Assembly: GCA_030035585.1 (NCBI GenBank)
Contig: CM057464.1
Location: forward strand, 75,748,919 to 75,812,918
Direction: 5' to 3'
Length of the DNA stretch: 64,000 bases
DNA from: Dugong dugon
Taxonomy: Eukaryota; Chordata; Mammalia; Sirenia; Dugongidae
Under the pieces are notes generated by a model. The model did no database searches, was not told where the DNA came from, and worked only from the letters and a program-made list of their open reading frames with translations. This document shows, in pieces, positions 1 to 64,000 of the stretch. Position 1 is the stretch's first letter; every line of letters begins with the position of its first letter. The position numbers were made by a program, and so were the translations under genes.

Positions 1-53
1 CCTAAATGAATTTCATTAGTTGAAAGGAATGAAAATTGTTCTTTTAATTATAG

Positions 54-63364
<63,311 letters not shown>

Positions 63365-63790
63365 TTAAAGATATTACCACACAACATCAAGTGGCCTTGA
63401 AGAGACTCTCAGGATGAGTTCTAGAGTTTGTTTTCTAAAGGACACCAGAAATCTACTAGCACAAATATATTTGAAAACACGCTTTTGCATTGACGTGTTC
63501 AGAGTCTGATAATTTGCTTTGTGTTTTTGTGCAAAGATGTTCAGAAGGAATAGAATATATATTAATACAAATATAAATCATGTATTCTAATGTAGGTTTC
63601 TCAGCTAATGTTGAATGCATATACTTAGATTAAAAGGATTTTTTTTTAAAATAGAAAACTCTTGCCTATTGTTTATATGTTTCTCAAATATTATGTGTTC
63701 TTTAATTTTATTTGTACTGTACAGATGATTCTGATTTATTTTTTTAGGAGTGAAAATGAATATAAATAAAGCTGCTCAGTTTTTCTATAA
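63365..63790 (+). other. ZNF451: ZNF451 3' untranslated region (approximate end)
   Basis: AT-rich unique sequence from the stop codon to about 20 nt past AATAAA at 63765. No interspersed repeat was recognised in it. The cleavage point is estimated, not seen. Confidence 0.75.
63765..63770 (+). promoter_or_regulatory. Polyadenylation signal AATAAA for ZNF451
   Basis: Canonical hexamer 400 nt after the stop codon, followed by T-rich and GT-containing sequence ('tttttctataaatc', 'tcatgtggc') suited to a downstream element. Confidence 0.75.
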
Positions 63791-64000
63791 ATCTTACTTC
63801 TCATGTGGCATTGATATATAATACCTTTGAGATCTTTGTTTATAATTATTAGACCAGAGTGATGGAAATTGATCATGGAAATAGATTAAAATTTTTACCA
63901 GCAGTGTTCCTTATGGGTTTTGCTCAAATGTATATATCCCTGCTTTAATTGGAGAAGTACATTGCTAGAAGAGAAAAAAATCCTAATATTTTTGAAATAA

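Overview
The window is a piece of a mammalian nuclear genome: long introns, GT-AG splice sites, and dense L1, MIR, L2 and hAT debris. About twenty copies of an AfroSINE-type element (tRNA-like head starting around 'gccctggtggcgcagtgg', shared tail around 'gagtcggaatcgactc'), plus fragments of an RTE LINE with the same tail, point to an afrotherian. Elephant is the most likely source, but mammoth, manatee or hyrax cannot be excluded from sequence alone.

One protein-coding gene fills the window on the + strand: ZNF451, a multi-zinc-finger SUMO2/3 ligase. Twelve exons are visible (54-179 up to the terminal exon at 63318). They join in phase with no stop or frameshift into 999 codons plus stop. 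The first exon(s), which carry the tandem SUMO-interacting motifs of the catalytic module, lie to the left of the window. In order, the visible protein has a helical basic segment, about thirteen C2H2-like fingers (most in one 1.6-kb exon), a PIN-like domain spread over three exons, an acidic linker, and a C-terminal ubiquitin-interacting motif. The 3'UTR ends near an AATAAA at 63765.

Layout: 1-29.5 kb holds exons 1-7, with introns carrying AfroSINEs, an RTE fragment, a MaLR-type solo LTR (1.9-2.4 kb) and several antisense L1 blocks (15.6-17.0, 20.6-22.8, 23.1-27.6 kb). 29.5-33.8 kb holds the PIN-like exons 8-10 in fairly unique sequence. 33.8-40.5 kb is an intron with a mariner-like MITE at 37.1 kb. 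40.6-63.3 kb is a 22.7-kb last intron that is largely a nested transposon stack: an old antisense L1 split by a near-full-length antisense L1 (about 49.1-58.0 kb, with a GC-rich 5'UTR), which carries its own solo LTR and AfroSINE, with another solo LTR at its 5' junction.

No new multi-gene system is visible. The most interesting points are a possible intronic-polyadenylation isoform of ZNF451 after exon 10, a hAT element with an 8-bp target duplication carrying an inverted AfroSINE pair, and an L1 5'UTR placed so that antisense promoter activity could reach the last exon.
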